A DNA stretch of 64,000 nt, taken from JBLIRR01 sp049472395 (GTDB lineage Bacteria > SZUA-182 > DTGQ01 > JBLIRR01). The stretch spans positions 1-64,000 of the forward strand of contig JBLIRR010000036.1 in assembly GCA_049472395.1 (NCBI GenBank), written 5' to 3'. Within the stretch, counting starts at the first letter, position 1, and the number at the start of each line of letters is the position of its first letter. Shown here piece by piece: positions 25,960 through 35,585 of this stretch. The notes under the pieces were generated by a model, which was not told the DNA's origin, ran no database searches, and worked only from the letters and a program-made list of their open reading frames with translations. The position numbers and the translations under genes were made by a program.

Positions 25960-28900
25960 ATGAATACCTTTAGAAAAAAAATTGCTCTCTATTTTAATGT
26001 AGTAGTACCTCTCTTTTTAATTTTAATTCTTTCTCTTTGCATCAAGCCGTCCTATATTAGGGCTCAAGCGAGTAACATGAGTTCTATTCAGGGGAAGATA
26101 ACCGACCAGAATGGTCTGCCTTTGGCCAATATTGAAGTATTGGTTGCCGAAGTGCTTGAGAGTGAGAGGCTTTATACGCCTCTCCCATTTTTATTACCAC
26201 CCTTTGCACTTGAAGAAGAATTAGATACTCTGAGCGCTGATTATTACCCATACCGTTATAGCTCAATTGATTTTACTCTTCCATCAATTCATCGTACCCT
26301 GAGCAAAACCGATGGGACCTTTTTATTGAGCGATATTCGGCCGGGAAAATACAGCCTTTGGGCTTATGATCCAAAGAATCGTGGATTTATACCGGCAATT
26401 TTTGGTATTGATGAATGGACCGGACCCGGTCTGACGCGATTGGGGAATAGAGTGCAAGAAACATCCAACGTCTCTGCATATGAAAAAAATTTTCCTGTCA
26501 GTGTGCGAGCAGGAGCAATTGTTGGCCCCTTTGACCTGGTCATGAAAATGGGAGGAACATTATCCGGCCAGATAACAGATGCTGATGATGGCACTCCAAT
26601 AGAGGGGGCTAAAATTGGGGTCACTCATATTGAAGAGCGACACACCTATCAATCCGGTCCTTCCTCCGTAGATTACCGTATTGTTGCTTCCGACGCCGAA
26701 GGAAATTTTATACTCTCTGGTCTACCTCAAGGTAAATACAGATTGGAAATCAAGGATGCTGAAGGTTATATAATTGAAGAAGGATACCACTATCAATACT
26801 GGGAGGGCCCTCTTGAAGAAGAAGTGGAGAACGCTTCGGGAGATATTTATACTGTTTCGCCGGGACAGGTAACTTCCGGGTGCAATATGACGCTTCACCG
26901 GGGTGCAGAGATATTTGGCACAATTACCAATCAGGCTAATGGAGAACCGATTGCTGATGTTGAAGTTCAGTTCATGTGTATAAGCAGTGAATCCGATTAC
27001 ATTTCCTCTTACGAAATAAAAACAAGGAGCAAGAGTGACGGCACTTACCGTATTACTGGTTTAGAAGCAAAAGCCTATGTTCCTCTAATTCGAGATACTC
27101 CTGGATTTAAAGGCATGTATTACCCCGATACACGAGATACGGATCATGCCCAGGAAATTCTGGTAAAGACAAGGGAGTCGGTTGGCCCTATAAATTTTCA
27201 GCTTGCTCCGATAACATCACGTGGAAGTATTAAGGGCCGGATTGTGGATGAAGACACGCACATTCCTTTGTCCGGAATTAAGATTGATATAAATACTATT
27301 TATGTTCAAGGTCAAGACAATTATATGGGAGGGTATATCGGGCCAGTTTCTTATGAGGATTTTCCACCACCATCAAGTCCGAGGATGATGTTACCCCCGC
27401 TCACCACATATTTATCTCCATCTCTGACAGATTCAGAAGGAAGGTTTGAATTCGTAGGCCTTTTAAGCGGTAACTATTCATTGAACATTTCTGATCCGAC
27501 ACGAAAGTATCTTCCCTCTTACTTTCCAACTATAGGAAATGAATGGCCTGCTCTTAAATACCTCAATTATTATATTGAATTATCAGAAAACCAGGAGATA
27601 GACGATATTACAATACCTTTGCAAAGAGGAGGATGCCTGGAAGGACGCGTTATGGATGGATCTGTGCCTCTGGCCGGAGTATCGGTTATGGTTACAAAAA
27701 TAGCGAAAACTAACTTCCCCTATCCTACCGTTGGTCCTTTTAGCTTTATCTCATTTCGTCGAAATAGGAGCTTGACTGACACAGAAGGAAGCTTCTCTCT
27801 ATGTGGATTGGAAGAAGGGGAGTATGTTGTATGGGCAGAGGATGCACTGGGCCGTGGCTATAAAATCACTTTTTATTCTAATCAAAGTAAAGAAGATGGT
27901 AAGCCCCAGGTACTTTCTCTTTCACCCGGCAGTACAATCACCGGTATAACCATTGCTATGGAAATCGGCGCTACTCTCAATGGCAAGGTAGTAGATACAG
28001 CGGGCAATCTTCTGGCTAACATTCCTGTTGAATTACAGCTAAAGGAGCCATCAACCTTTTATTCAGAACAAATAGAGGGAGGAATGATTTCTGGTATTTT
28101 TCCTTCCTCATCCGTAAGCACTTATACTGACGAAGATGGCGCTTATACCCTTACCGGGCTCTTTGATGGTGAATACGAGCTTATGGCCAGAATTTTCGAA
28201 TCAAAATACCTGTCAAATTGTTACTCCGGCATAACTATATCTTCCTCGGATGATAATGTTGCTGACATAGTCTTGTCTATAGGTGGAATTATTACTGGAA
28301 AAGTAACTGCCGCAGATGGTAAACCCCTGTCAGGGATTACGGTCAGAGTTACTTATGATAATATGTCGATATTACCGGCGGATAATGAATTCGACGAATC
28401 TGAGATGTCTTTTTGTTCGTTTATTTACGATCCTTATTTTGTTGCAAATCCTGTTTATACTGCGAAAGACGGCAGCTATCAAATAAAAGGGCTACGAGAT
28501 GGGACTTATAAGATAAGTGCATATGATCGGGAAGGGATATATCTGCAAGGTAATTATCCCTTGGGATCGGTATCCGTTGTTGAAGAAGAGGAGACTTCTC
28601 ATATTGACTTTAGCCTTGTGAAAGGAGGAACCATTAAGGGCATCATCCGGGATCAAGCGGCAGGCAATCCTGTATCCGGCATAGTTGTCTCAGCAGAAGA
28701 AAATATAGAGATAAATTATAACGCACAGCCTGCTTTTGGATATGCTCCCATGGGAGAAAATTCAGGATATTCTACCGCCTACTACGGCGTGCCTTATCAA
28801 TCCACAGTCGGGCCTTATCAACCGACAGGAAGGACCTATTATTCATCCCCCAGCGATAATCAGGGGCGCTATACAATCCGAGGACTTCCGGAGGGTTCCT

Positions 28901-30438
28901 ATTTTATTAATGTTTTATCGGAAAATAGCTATCAACCGCAATACTACTCTGCGGCGAGCAATCGAGAAGAAGCGCTGACAGTAGCAGTTAATAGTGCACA
29001 GACCATAGAAGACATTGATTTTAATCTGATTCAAGGAATGAGTCTTGAAGGCAGTGTGCAGGATGCTTTAACCGGGGATGTCATAACAAAGGGATGTAAT
29101 GTGACGTTGATGGATGAACAGATGAAGGAAATTAAAAACACTTATTCGGATTCTTCAGGTAAATATGAATTTATAGGTCTTCCTCCGGGGACTTATTATG
29201 TGCAAGTCATGGATTATCAGGGAGAATATTATCAAGGAGAATATCGCGCCGGGGGGAGCGCAGCGGGAGCACTCGATCCTATTAGCATTTCTCCGTCCAT
29301 ATCAGGAGAAAAGATTAATGTTTCCTTATTTCCAAAGGCCTCTTTTAGTGGGAAAATAATGGATGAATATGATCTTACGCCACTTGGCAATTTAGTTGTT
29401 ATTGCCATTCCGGCAGAATATGATCTCCGTGCCACATCATCTTATGGCATGCCTGTTCCATATCCCGTATCTTATTACCCACCAGAGACTCAGGATACCA
29501 TCAGTGCCGAACCCTATTCTTTTGATATATCAAGTAGTCCACCTATTGGTATTGGTGGCGGCGGACCTTATAGCCCTTATGGTAATAATAAACAATTGCA
29601 ATTTACTCTCACAGATGAGGACGGGTCATACACAATAAAAAATTTAGAGGAAGGAGATTGGCGTATTCTTGTCTTAGATCCCGCGTATATTTATGAAGGA
29701 GAGTATTATAAGGATTTTTCTTTGGATCAGTGGGAACAGGCAACTATCATTCACATCAAGCGCTCGGAATCAAAGGAAGGAATCGATATGAAGCTTCATG
29801 TAGGGGAAACCTACTCTGAAAAGGATGAATATCCCTATATTCTTCTGCGGCATTATCAACCTAGTTTTGGGTATATCGGTTCAAGTTCCGGATCATGGTC
29901 TTGGCAAGGTTCAGGAGGTGGTGGAGGGAGTTCAGCTTCATATGGGAGGCCAGGTTTCCCTGCTTACCCGGGAGGTCCTGTAAGTGAGGATCTCTCTGTA
30001 GAAATCATCTCTGATCCGATAGACCAGGTCACTGTTGGCAGCACCTATATCTATCAGGTTCAAGTATCAGATTTAAATTCGGAAATGTCCATAAAGTATA
30101 ATTTAAATAGAAACCCCGCAGGAATGACTATTGATCATGAGTCTGGTCTGATCCAATGGAAACCAACTCATGAAGATATAGGGAGCAGTATAGTTCAGGT
30201 GGAAGTTTCTGCTGGCAGCGATCTTATATTATTACAATCGGCGTTTCAATCCTTCCGCTTAGAGGTAGTGGAAGATCGTATACCGCAAGCACCTGTGGGA
30301 ATCCAGACTTCACTGCCACTGTTTTGGAATTATACCAATATGTCTTTCTGGGATACAATCAGCTTAAGGGGCAATACCTTATATTTCACACCACAGAATA
30401 GTATTTTCGGAAATAGCCCCTCATCATGGCTATGGTAA
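25960..30438 (+). CDS. Surface protein with ten carboxypeptidase-regulatory-like repeats and an Ig-like domain
   Basis: 1492 aa; GTAAGGAG precedes the start and a signal peptide ends near residue 37. Ten copies of a repeat of about 110-150 residues are seen, each with a D-x-x-G-x-(Y/F)-x-(I/L)-x-G-L-x-x-G-x-Y core, e.g. KTDGTFLLSDIRPGKYSLWA, DSEGRFEFVGLLSGNYSL, AKDGSYQIKGLRDGTYKI. This is the CarboxypepD_reg/CnaB-like fold, commonly used as stalks. Residues about 1310-1330 are Gly/Ser-rich, followed by a putative-Ig (He_PIG-like) domain with NPAGMTIDHESGLIQWKP. The very end, SSWLW, resembles the SWIW end of the 854-aa protein. Likely a long rod on the cell surface, expressed with the two LVIVD genes and closed by a strong hairpin. 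Confidence 0.85.
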   Translation: MNTFRKKIALYFNVVVPLFLILILSLCIKPSYIRAQASNMSSIQGKITDQNGLPLANIEVLVAEVLESERLYTPLPFLLPPFALEEELDTLSADYYPYRYSSIDFTLPSIHRTLSKTDGTFLLSDIRPGKYSLWAYDPKNRGFIPAIFGIDEWTGPGLTRLGNRVQETSNVSAYEKNFPVSVRAGAIVGPFDLVMKMGGTLSGQITDADDGTPIEGAKIGVTHIEERHTYQSGPSSVDYRIVASDAEGNFILSGLPQGKYRLEIKDAEGYIIEEGYHYQYWEGPLEEEVENASGDIYTVSPGQVTSGCNMTLHRGAEIFGTITNQANGEPIADVEVQFMCISSESDYISSYEIKTRSKSDGTYRITGLEAKAYVPLIRDTPGFKGMYYPDTRDTDHAQEILVKTRESVGPINFQLAPITSRGSIKGRIVDEDTHIPLSGIKIDINTIYVQGQDNYMGGYIGPVSYEDFPPPSSPRMMLPPLTTYLSPSLTDSEGRFEFVGLLSGNYSLNISDPTRKYLPSYFPTIGNEWPALKYLNYYIELSENQEIDDITIPLQRGGCLEGRVMDGSVPLAGVSVMVTKIAKTNFPYPTVGPFSFISFRRNRSLTDTEGSFSLCGLEEGEYVVWAEDALGRGYKITFYSNQSKEDGKPQVLSLSPGSTITGITIAMEIGATLNGKVVDTAGNLLANIPVELQLKEPSTFYSEQIEGGMISGIFPSSSVSTYTDEDGAYTLTGLFDGEYELMARIFESKYLSNCYSGITISSSDDNVADIVLSIGGIITGKVTAADGKPLSGITVRVTYDNMSILPADNEFDESEMSFCSFIYDPYFVANPVYTAKDGSYQIKGLRDGTYKISAYDREGIYLQGNYPLGSVSVVEEEETSHIDFSLVKGGTIKGIIRDQAAGNPVSGIVVSAEENIEINYNAQPAFGYAPMGENSGYSTAYYGVPYQSTVGPYQPTGRTYYSSPSDNQGRYTIRGLPEGSYFINVLSENSYQPQYYSAASNREEALTVAVNSAQTIEDIDFNLIQGMSLEGSVQDALTGDVITKGCNVTLMDEQMKEIKNTYSDSSGKYEFIGLPPGTYYVQVMDYQGEYYQGEYRAGGSAAGALDPISISPSISGEKINVSLFPKASFSGKIMDEYDLTPLGNLVVIAIPAEYDLRATSSYGMPVPYPVSYYPPETQDTISAEPYSFDISSSPPIGIGGGGPYSPYGNNKQLQFTLTDEDGSYTIKNLEEGDWRILVLDPAYIYEGEYYKDFSLDQWEQATIIHIKRSESKEGIDMKLHVGETYSEKDEYPYILLRHYQPSFGYIGSSSGSWSWQGSGGGGGSSASYGRPGFPAYPGGPVSEDLSVEIISDPIDQVTVGSTYIYQVQVSDLNSEMSIKYNLNRNPAGMTIDHESGLIQWKPTHEDIGSSIVQVEVSAGSDLILLQSAFQSFRLEVVEDRIPQAPVGIQTSLPLFWNYTNMSFWDTISLRGNTLYFTPQNSIFGNSPSSWLW

Positions 30439-30462
30439 AACTCTTATAATTATCTCTCATGT

Positions 30463-30494
30463 GAGGTGTCTCTATCTTTTGATAGAGGCACCTC
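30463..30494 (+). terminator. Hairpin terminator of the envelope protein cluster
   Basis: GAGGTGTCTCTATC (30463-30476), a TTTT loop, and GATAGAGGCACCTC (30481-30494) pair over 14 positions with one mismatch. It lies 25 bases beyond the stop codon of the repeat protein. The downstream sequence is AT-rich but not a pure T run. From here to 30705 nothing else is visible. Confidence 0.7.
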
Positions 30495-30705
30495 ATTAAT
30501 TACTCCCATTCGGTCCTCCTCGCCTCATTATTAGGTTAGCAAGTATTTTAAATGTAATAAAACCACGCTCTGCAAATAGAGAAAAATATGAAGAAAATTA
30601 AAGCTTATTTGTCTAAATTGGAGAGCTTTATTTTATCAACCAATCAAAAAGACTTGGACAAAGCAGATCCCTGAAAATAACTAAAATTGAAAATAAGGTC
30701 CTTCC

Positions 30706-33700
30706 TTACCACTTGTACTCCCAGTGATTATCGTCCTTTTTTGTCCAGGCCTCATTTACGCCTATCAGATCACTCCAGGATACCATAAGCGTCTCATCAC
30801 CAAGCGAAATAACAAATTTTAGCTCATCCGGTGACGATTCTGTTCCCTCAGGAAACAGCCCCGGATCAAAATCACTAACTAGCTTAAACTCGGGAGAACC
30901 TTCTTTGTAATAATCTATTACATTAATATTAAGCATTACTGCCCCGGTAATCTCGATGGTCATATCAGAGGTGAGCTGAAATGGTAAAACATAGTGGACG
31001 TGGGTGTTACCCTCCTTCTGGAACTCATAGCCTAAATCTGTTGTAATGTTTCTATTTTCATCATACTCTATCGTGGTTCCATTGATAGCAACGGTAAACG
31101 CCCCTGATACATTACCAGTATGGATGCAGAAAATCGTGCTGGTTCCAGCTATGAAGTGGGTATGGATATGGAATTTATCATCACCGCGATAATCAAAATT
31201 CCCTCCTTTCATATCTATCTTGAACTCTTTGATAGTACCATTAAGATTATCTTTGTCCTTATATTCCCACTTATCATTTTTCTTCCCTTTGATCTCAAAC
31301 CTTACACACTGGTTTGAAACTTCAAACTCCCCAAGAGTAATCTTTGCACTGCCAACAGGGGACAAGGCATCCAGACAGATACTTTCTGGGATGTAAAACC
31401 TGCCTTCAACATGCAGGTCATCGTGGTGCCAGCAGACTTTTGCCCTTTTTGTAGTGAGAGTATAATGGCTGTCATCACAAACATCACCCAATCCATCTTG
31501 ATCTGAATCTGTTTGATCAGCATTGGCATCATCTGGGCAGTTATCAATATCACCACAAATACCGTCATTATCCTGGGTGTCGTTGTAGTAATCATTTGGG
31601 CACACATCCACTTCACCGCAGATACCGTCGCCATCAACATCGTTAGAAATATCGTTGGGACAGACATCGCAATTGTCCCCGATTCCGTCATTGTCAGCGT
31701 CAGGATTTGGAATGTTCACATTATCAAAAACCTTAGGACAAATATCACACACATCGCCAAGGCCGTCGCCATCGAAGTCCTCTTGGCCCGGATTTATATT
31801 AACCGGACAATTATCGGCATTATCTTTAATTCCATCACCATCTGCATCATTAAAAGCAGCATAATGTGAAGGGGTTCGTAAGTATGGTGAATGTAAAGGA
31901 GTATCCCAACACCCTCCATGGCAGCCACTACAAATATTGCTGAAGCTTGGGCTGTCAGGCTCGAACATTGTGCCGGTGCTTTCATTTAATGTAACATTCA
32001 TGGGGATAGGGTCATTCAAACAAGCTCCATCAAATGATACCGTTTCATTATAATATGCGATTCGGATTCCCGGCTCTTTTTCTATTAATTTGCCGTCCCG
32101 TATCATGGAGAGCTGTGAAGATCCATGTACGTTGTGACAAGTGGGGCATGAGAGCCTGCTGTCCCAAATTGAACCATTTTTCCAATCTGAATCGTACACA
32201 GTGGTGTTCAAGCTATCCCAACTGCTGAGATGATAGTAATGAGCATTTTTAATGCTTGGATCTTTATATGCTATATTTGTACTTCTAAAATTCGTATCAG
32301 TGCTATCATTATTTAAGAATAGCGTAGATTTATGGCATTTCATACATAAGGCAAAGTCTTCCGGATTAGCAGGCTCGCCGGTATTTAAAGCTGGTTCACG
32401 TGGTATGTTCAAAGGGAGCTTTTGATAGACTGACTTAAGACGGTAGCCACTTTGATAATCATTACTGGCACCATCAATAGCACTAGAATCATATGTACGG
32501 AAATATCCGTCGATATGGATTTTGGTGTTATCGTGACATTCCGTGCACATCATACCGGCTCCGGGAATAGTCCCTCCGCTGGCCGGATAATTTTTAGTCG
32601 GATTCAAACCGTGACCCGTCTTGTAGTAACCATAGCCGATTCCATAATTGGTAATTGCGTCTTCATCGCCGATGATATTAGATGCTGTGACACTATTTAT
32701 TATGGAAGGCTCTTCATCATGACAACCTGCGCACCATTTGTCCCTACCTGGAGAAAGCGTATAGTTGACATAGACGCCCCTTTCCCAATTGGCTTTGGCG
32801 CCATAGAGAGCATCATTTACTCCATCATAAGTTCCGCCGGGACTGTGACAGGTATCACAAACTTCAGTCTCCTCTAATGATTTGCCATCTCCAAATAAGT
32901 GTGAGGAGTGTGGATTCTCACTCCCATGACAGGTTGAACATGCTATATCCATCACTTCGATGTTAAAATGAGTCAGATGGCTGGCGTCACCAGGCTTTGG
33001 CTCACCAAGATGACATTTGCGGCACAACCCACGTGGAACCTTATAAAACTCTAAATAAGTTCCTGGCCCACTACCGCTTGCATCATAGCTGCTGCCGTTT
33101 GGGCTGGGATTCACATGACATAGTGAAGCTCCGCACATAGTACCAATGTTGTTTCTGAAAATAGCGCCAACACTGTTTGACTGAGTCGCGTTGCTGGATG
33201 TCACCATAGGATATCCACCAGATGCTCTATCTTCAACCAGATAGCTAAATCCATAACCATCTCTGCCACTGAGATTTCCATCCCTTATCATAGGTTCATT
33301 AGTCGAGCCCTCGGTTCCGGCAGCACCGTGGATATTATGACAGGAGGAGCATGTTATTGTAGAATCACATCCTTGCATCCCATAGGGGCTTGTAGTATTG
33401 ATGTCCCAATCGGAATCAGAAAATGGGCCCGTAATGCTCATAATATGCGTAAAATGATCATTAGAATCTCTACCACCCCCGTAAGAGTACTTGGGCGAAC
33501 TGGATTTGAAATTGGTATAAATCCCATCGCCAGGATCATCATCAAGTAGTGCGAGGCTTTTATGACAGTTAAAGCATAATCTGAAGGCAGTGTCCTTCAT
33601 CAGGTTACCATTATAGCTGAAAGTTATCCCGAAATCAGCAGGGATCATTAACGGCACTTCCCCATCAATATATCGCAATCTATAGCCTGCGGCATATGCA

Positions 33701-34248
33701 ATTCCAGATCTACTGGGGGAATAGTATGCCTGGTTAAAGGTATATGTCCTGGATTCATGATCAATATGATTAATCCCTGCATTATGGCAATCCAGGCAAT
33801 TTGTTCCTGAACTATGTCCATTGACAAAGAATCCATAGGAAGTATTGTCTCCCGCTATATTGGGCGCGTATATGCTATTCTCACCTGATTTACTTTTAGC
33901 AGGCACATCATCGTGACAACCGATACACCACCGTTCCTTCCCAGATTTAAGAGTTATGCCATCAGCCTCATACACACCTTCACTCCAATTGGCCATTGCT
34001 CCGATTACGGGATCATCAACACCGTTATAAGCGCCAAATGGACTATGGCATGTATCACAAACATTGGGATGTAATGTATGTGAAGCGTCATGACAAAAAA
34101 GACAATCCGTATCTGGCAAACCAGGGCCTTTTACCGTATCAAAATGCGTCTCATGGCTTTGATTTTGATATTGAGCATGAGAAAGTGTGGTGGATAAAAT
34201 TAAAAATAAAAGAGCTAAGATTAGACGGGCCATCAATCTTGTTTTCAT
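30706..34248 (-). CDS. Secreted multihaem c-type cytochrome with thrombospondin type 3 repeats
   Basis: 1180 aa with a signal peptide (cut after SHA, near residue 25). I count 14 CxxCH haem-binding motifs and one CGASLCH, a C-x4-CH variant, near residue 371, so up to 15 haems. The N-terminal part looks duplicated: CDTCHSP, WCxGCHD and the C-x-x-CHN(I/V)HG block each occur twice in the same order. Residues about 790-930 are Ca-binding thrombospondin type 3 repeats (DADGDGIKDNADNCP and similar). A beta-rich C-terminal domain without Cys follows. It should be matured in the periplasm and could carry electrons on or beyond the outer membrane. GGCACTGGAG precedes the ATG. It stands alone on the minus strand, converging with the envelope cluster. 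Confidence 0.9.
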   Translation of the reverse strand: MKTRLMARLILALLFLILSTTLSHAQYQNQSHETHFDTVKGPGLPDTDCLFCHDASHTLHPNVCDTCHSPFGAYNGVDDPVIGAMANWSEGVYEADGITLKSGKERWCIGCHDDVPAKSKSGENSIYAPNIAGDNTSYGFFVNGHSSGTNCLDCHNAGINHIDHESRTYTFNQAYYSPSRSGIAYAAGYRLRYIDGEVPLMIPADFGITFSYNGNLMKDTAFRLCFNCHKSLALLDDDPGDGIYTNFKSSSPKYSYGGGRDSNDHFTHIMSITGPFSDSDWDINTTSPYGMQGCDSTITCSSCHNIHGAAGTEGSTNEPMIRDGNLSGRDGYGFSYLVEDRASGGYPMVTSSNATQSNSVGAIFRNNIGTMCGASLCHVNPSPNGSSYDASGSGPGTYLEFYKVPRGLCRKCHLGEPKPGDASHLTHFNIEVMDIACSTCHGSENPHSSHLFGDGKSLEETEVCDTCHSPGGTYDGVNDALYGAKANWERGVYVNYTLSPGRDKWCAGCHDEEPSIINSVTASNIIGDEDAITNYGIGYGYYKTGHGLNPTKNYPASGGTIPGAGMMCTECHDNTKIHIDGYFRTYDSSAIDGASNDYQSGYRLKSVYQKLPLNIPREPALNTGEPANPEDFALCMKCHKSTLFLNNDSTDTNFRSTNIAYKDPSIKNAHYYHLSSWDSLNTTVYDSDWKNGSIWDSRLSCPTCHNVHGSSQLSMIRDGKLIEKEPGIRIAYYNETVSFDGACLNDPIPMNVTLNESTGTMFEPDSPSFSNICSGCHGGCWDTPLHSPYLRTPSHYAAFNDADGDGIKDNADNCPVNINPGQEDFDGDGLGDVCDICPKVFDNVNIPNPDADNDGIGDNCDVCPNDISNDVDGDGICGEVDVCPNDYYNDTQDNDGICGDIDNCPDDANADQTDSDQDGLGDVCDDSHYTLTTKRAKVCWHHDDLHVEGRFYIPESICLDALSPVGSAKITLGEFEVSNQCVRFEIKGKKNDKWEYKDKDNLNGTIKEFKIDMKGGNFDYRGDDKFHIHTHFIAGTSTIFCIHTGNVSGAFTVAINGTTIEYDENRNITTDLGYEFQKEGNTHVHYVLPFQLTSDMTIEITGAVMLNINVIDYYKEGSPEFKLVSDFDPGLFPEGTESSPDELKFVISLGDETLMVSWSDLIGVNEAWTKKDDNHWEYKW

Positions 34249-34486
34249 TCTCCAGTGCCCTTATTTATATAGGATAGAATATAAAAATCTATATGGAAAA
34301 ATAAACATTATTTTTTAGGGCTTGTTTGTATATTTATACTAGGATAACTATTTCTATCATATTTAAATGGATTATATTTTATATATGCATGATTTATTCC
34401 ATTTCCGTTTATCTTTATTTTTTATGGTAAGATTTTGGATATATATGTATAATTTTCCGTACGAGTGTATATAATTCCGTACATTT

Positions 34487-34505
34487 ATGTGACAATTACT
34501 CACAT
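34487..34505. promoter_or_regulatory. 19-base palindrome ATGTGA-N7-TCACAT
   Basis: ATGTGACAATTACTCACAT is a perfect palindrome apart from its centre. It resembles CRP/FNR-family operators (TGTGA-N6-TCACA) but with seven bases between half sites. It lies 239 bases upstream of the cytochrome start. TTTTCCGTACG and ATTCCGTACA are repeated just before it, 21 bases apart. Confidence 0.45.
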
Positions 34506-34560
34506 AAATAATAATCCCGCTAATATATACACTAATGGACAGAGGAATAGCATCCCGGCA

Positions 34561-34650
34561 ATAAAAGTAACCGAATCATCCTTCCGGGTGAAATAACTCC
34601 AGATTAAGCCTCACGCTACGCGTGTGAGAACGGAATAGGAAGTACCGATG
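34561..34650 (+). ncRNA. Structured-RNA candidate, possibly a degenerate cyclic-dinucleotide (GEMM-like) riboswitch
   Basis: CATCCTTCCGGGTG can form a short hairpin, AAGCC follows, then CTCAC...GTGAG (34610-34628) forms a second one, and GGAAGTACCGATGA closes the element. The order CCATCC-tetraloop-GGGTG, (A)AAGCC, second stem, (G)TACCGATG recalls GEMM-I RNAs, which in Geobacter sit before cytochrome and pilus genes. Several conserved positions are missing, so the match is weak. A small open frame starts at the end of the element. Lies between a multihaem cytochrome and a PilP-like gene. Confidence 0.3.
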
Positions 34651-34785
34651 AACATGATAAAAAAGCCTTACCCTGATATTATGACAAATGTATTTTATTT
34701 AATCCTTTCTACTATACTTTGCGCGAATCAGGAAATGTTGGATGAGAATATATCTATCCACGGATCTTTTGGGTATTGGCGGTGA
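34648..34785 (+). CDS. Possible 45-aa peptide after the structured-RNA candidate
   Basis: ATG at 34648 with TAGGAAG eight bases upstream opens 45 codons with one hydrophobic stretch (VFYLILSTILCA) near residue 15-26. The end overlaps the 3' part of the PilP-like gene on the other strand. It may be a short membrane or secreted peptide, a truncated gene, or chance. Confidence 0.25.
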   Translation: MNMIKKPYPDIMTNVFYLILSTILCANQEMLDENISIHGSFGYWR

Positions 34786-35177
34786 TCTTCATTATGGTCA
34801 ATTTTCATCCTAAAAATATCTTTCTTTTCATTTCCAAAAAAATTAATAATACTTATAAAAACTTCTTGCTCTGTTATCTCTTCCACTACAGCCTCCTTAT
34901 TTTTTCCGATTGACATTCCCTTTTCTAAAAAGTAGGCAATTTTGTTTGGAGTCTCCACAACAGCCTTATTACCTGATGGTGTAACCACGATCCCTACGAG
35001 CCGTAGTTCAGCTAGAGACTTTATAAATACATTAAATTCATTATGAATAGGGGAAGAATTCAAGGGAGATAAGAAGGGATCCCTCAAGATTACTTCACCA
35101 TTATTACCATAGACATAGGATGAGAAAAACAATAAAAATAGAATACCCCATAGTATGCTCTTTTTATTTTTACTCAT
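34728..35177 (-). CDS. PilP-like type IV pilus or secretion lipoprotein-like protein
   Basis: 149 aa with a signal peptide (cut near VYG, residue 24). RDPFLSP near residue 32 and the pattern LAELRLVGIVVTPSGNKAVV, FLEKGMSIGKNKEAVVEEI follow the PilP family, whose beta domain links the inner-membrane PilN/PilO complex to the PilQ secretin. It lacks the lipobox Cys that PilP usually has. No pilM, N, O or Q gene is near, so it may be an isolated copy or serve a different assembly. AGGAGGTGC lies eight bases before the start. Confidence 0.65.
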   Translation of the reverse strand: MSKNKKSILWGILFLLFFSSYVYGNNGEVILRDPFLSPLNSSPIHNEFNVFIKSLAELRLVGIVVTPSGNKAVVETPNKIAYFLEKGMSIGKNKEAVVEEITEQEVFISIINFFGNEKKDIFRMKIDHNEDHRQYPKDPWIDIFSSNIS

Positions 35178-35480
35178 TTTAGCACCTCCTTTATTTTTCT
35201 TCCTGTTAAGTACTTCTCATGAATTAATTTAGTGTTACATATTTATCCTTTATGTCTTAACGCTATTTTATCGGCACAATGTTCAATCTTCTTCGGTTGA
35301 AAATATGATAAATTTTATCTAATCCTTTGTCTTCTTTTTCATTTAGGGATTATTATTGTACTTTTCGCTATTGTTTATGTATACTATTCTCTAGCTCAGA
35401 AAAGCAATTTCCCAATCTTCATAAATAGAGAAGGAAGATAAGCGATGCAAATACGACTCATACCTCTTAAAAAAAAGCAT

Positions 35481-35583
35481 TTACGACGGGCGCGAGAGTT
35501 TTACGACAAGATCGCATAAGAGAGTTTTACAACATTAGGGTATAAATAAGAAAGAAATACGACGCGTGCGAAAGAAATACGAC
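35481..35583 (+). repeat. Short direct repeats (TACGAC boxes) before fic
   Basis: Five boxes: TTACGAC at 35481, GAGAGTTTTACGAC at 35494-35507, GAGAGTTTTACAAC at 35520-35533, AAAGAAATACGAC at 35551-35563 and again at 35571-35583, which is followed by the ATG. The regular spacing of 20-26 bases suggests either an operator array or a decayed repeat. A 24-codon frame (start 35444) reads through part of it. From 35178 to 35440 I see only AT-rich promoter-like sequence. Confidence 0.5.
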
Positions 35584-35585
35584 AT

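Noticed and set aside
31302..31869. Long frames on both strands over the thrombospondin repeat region
   Set aside because: They are shadows of the repetitive Asp/Gly codons of the cytochrome gene.
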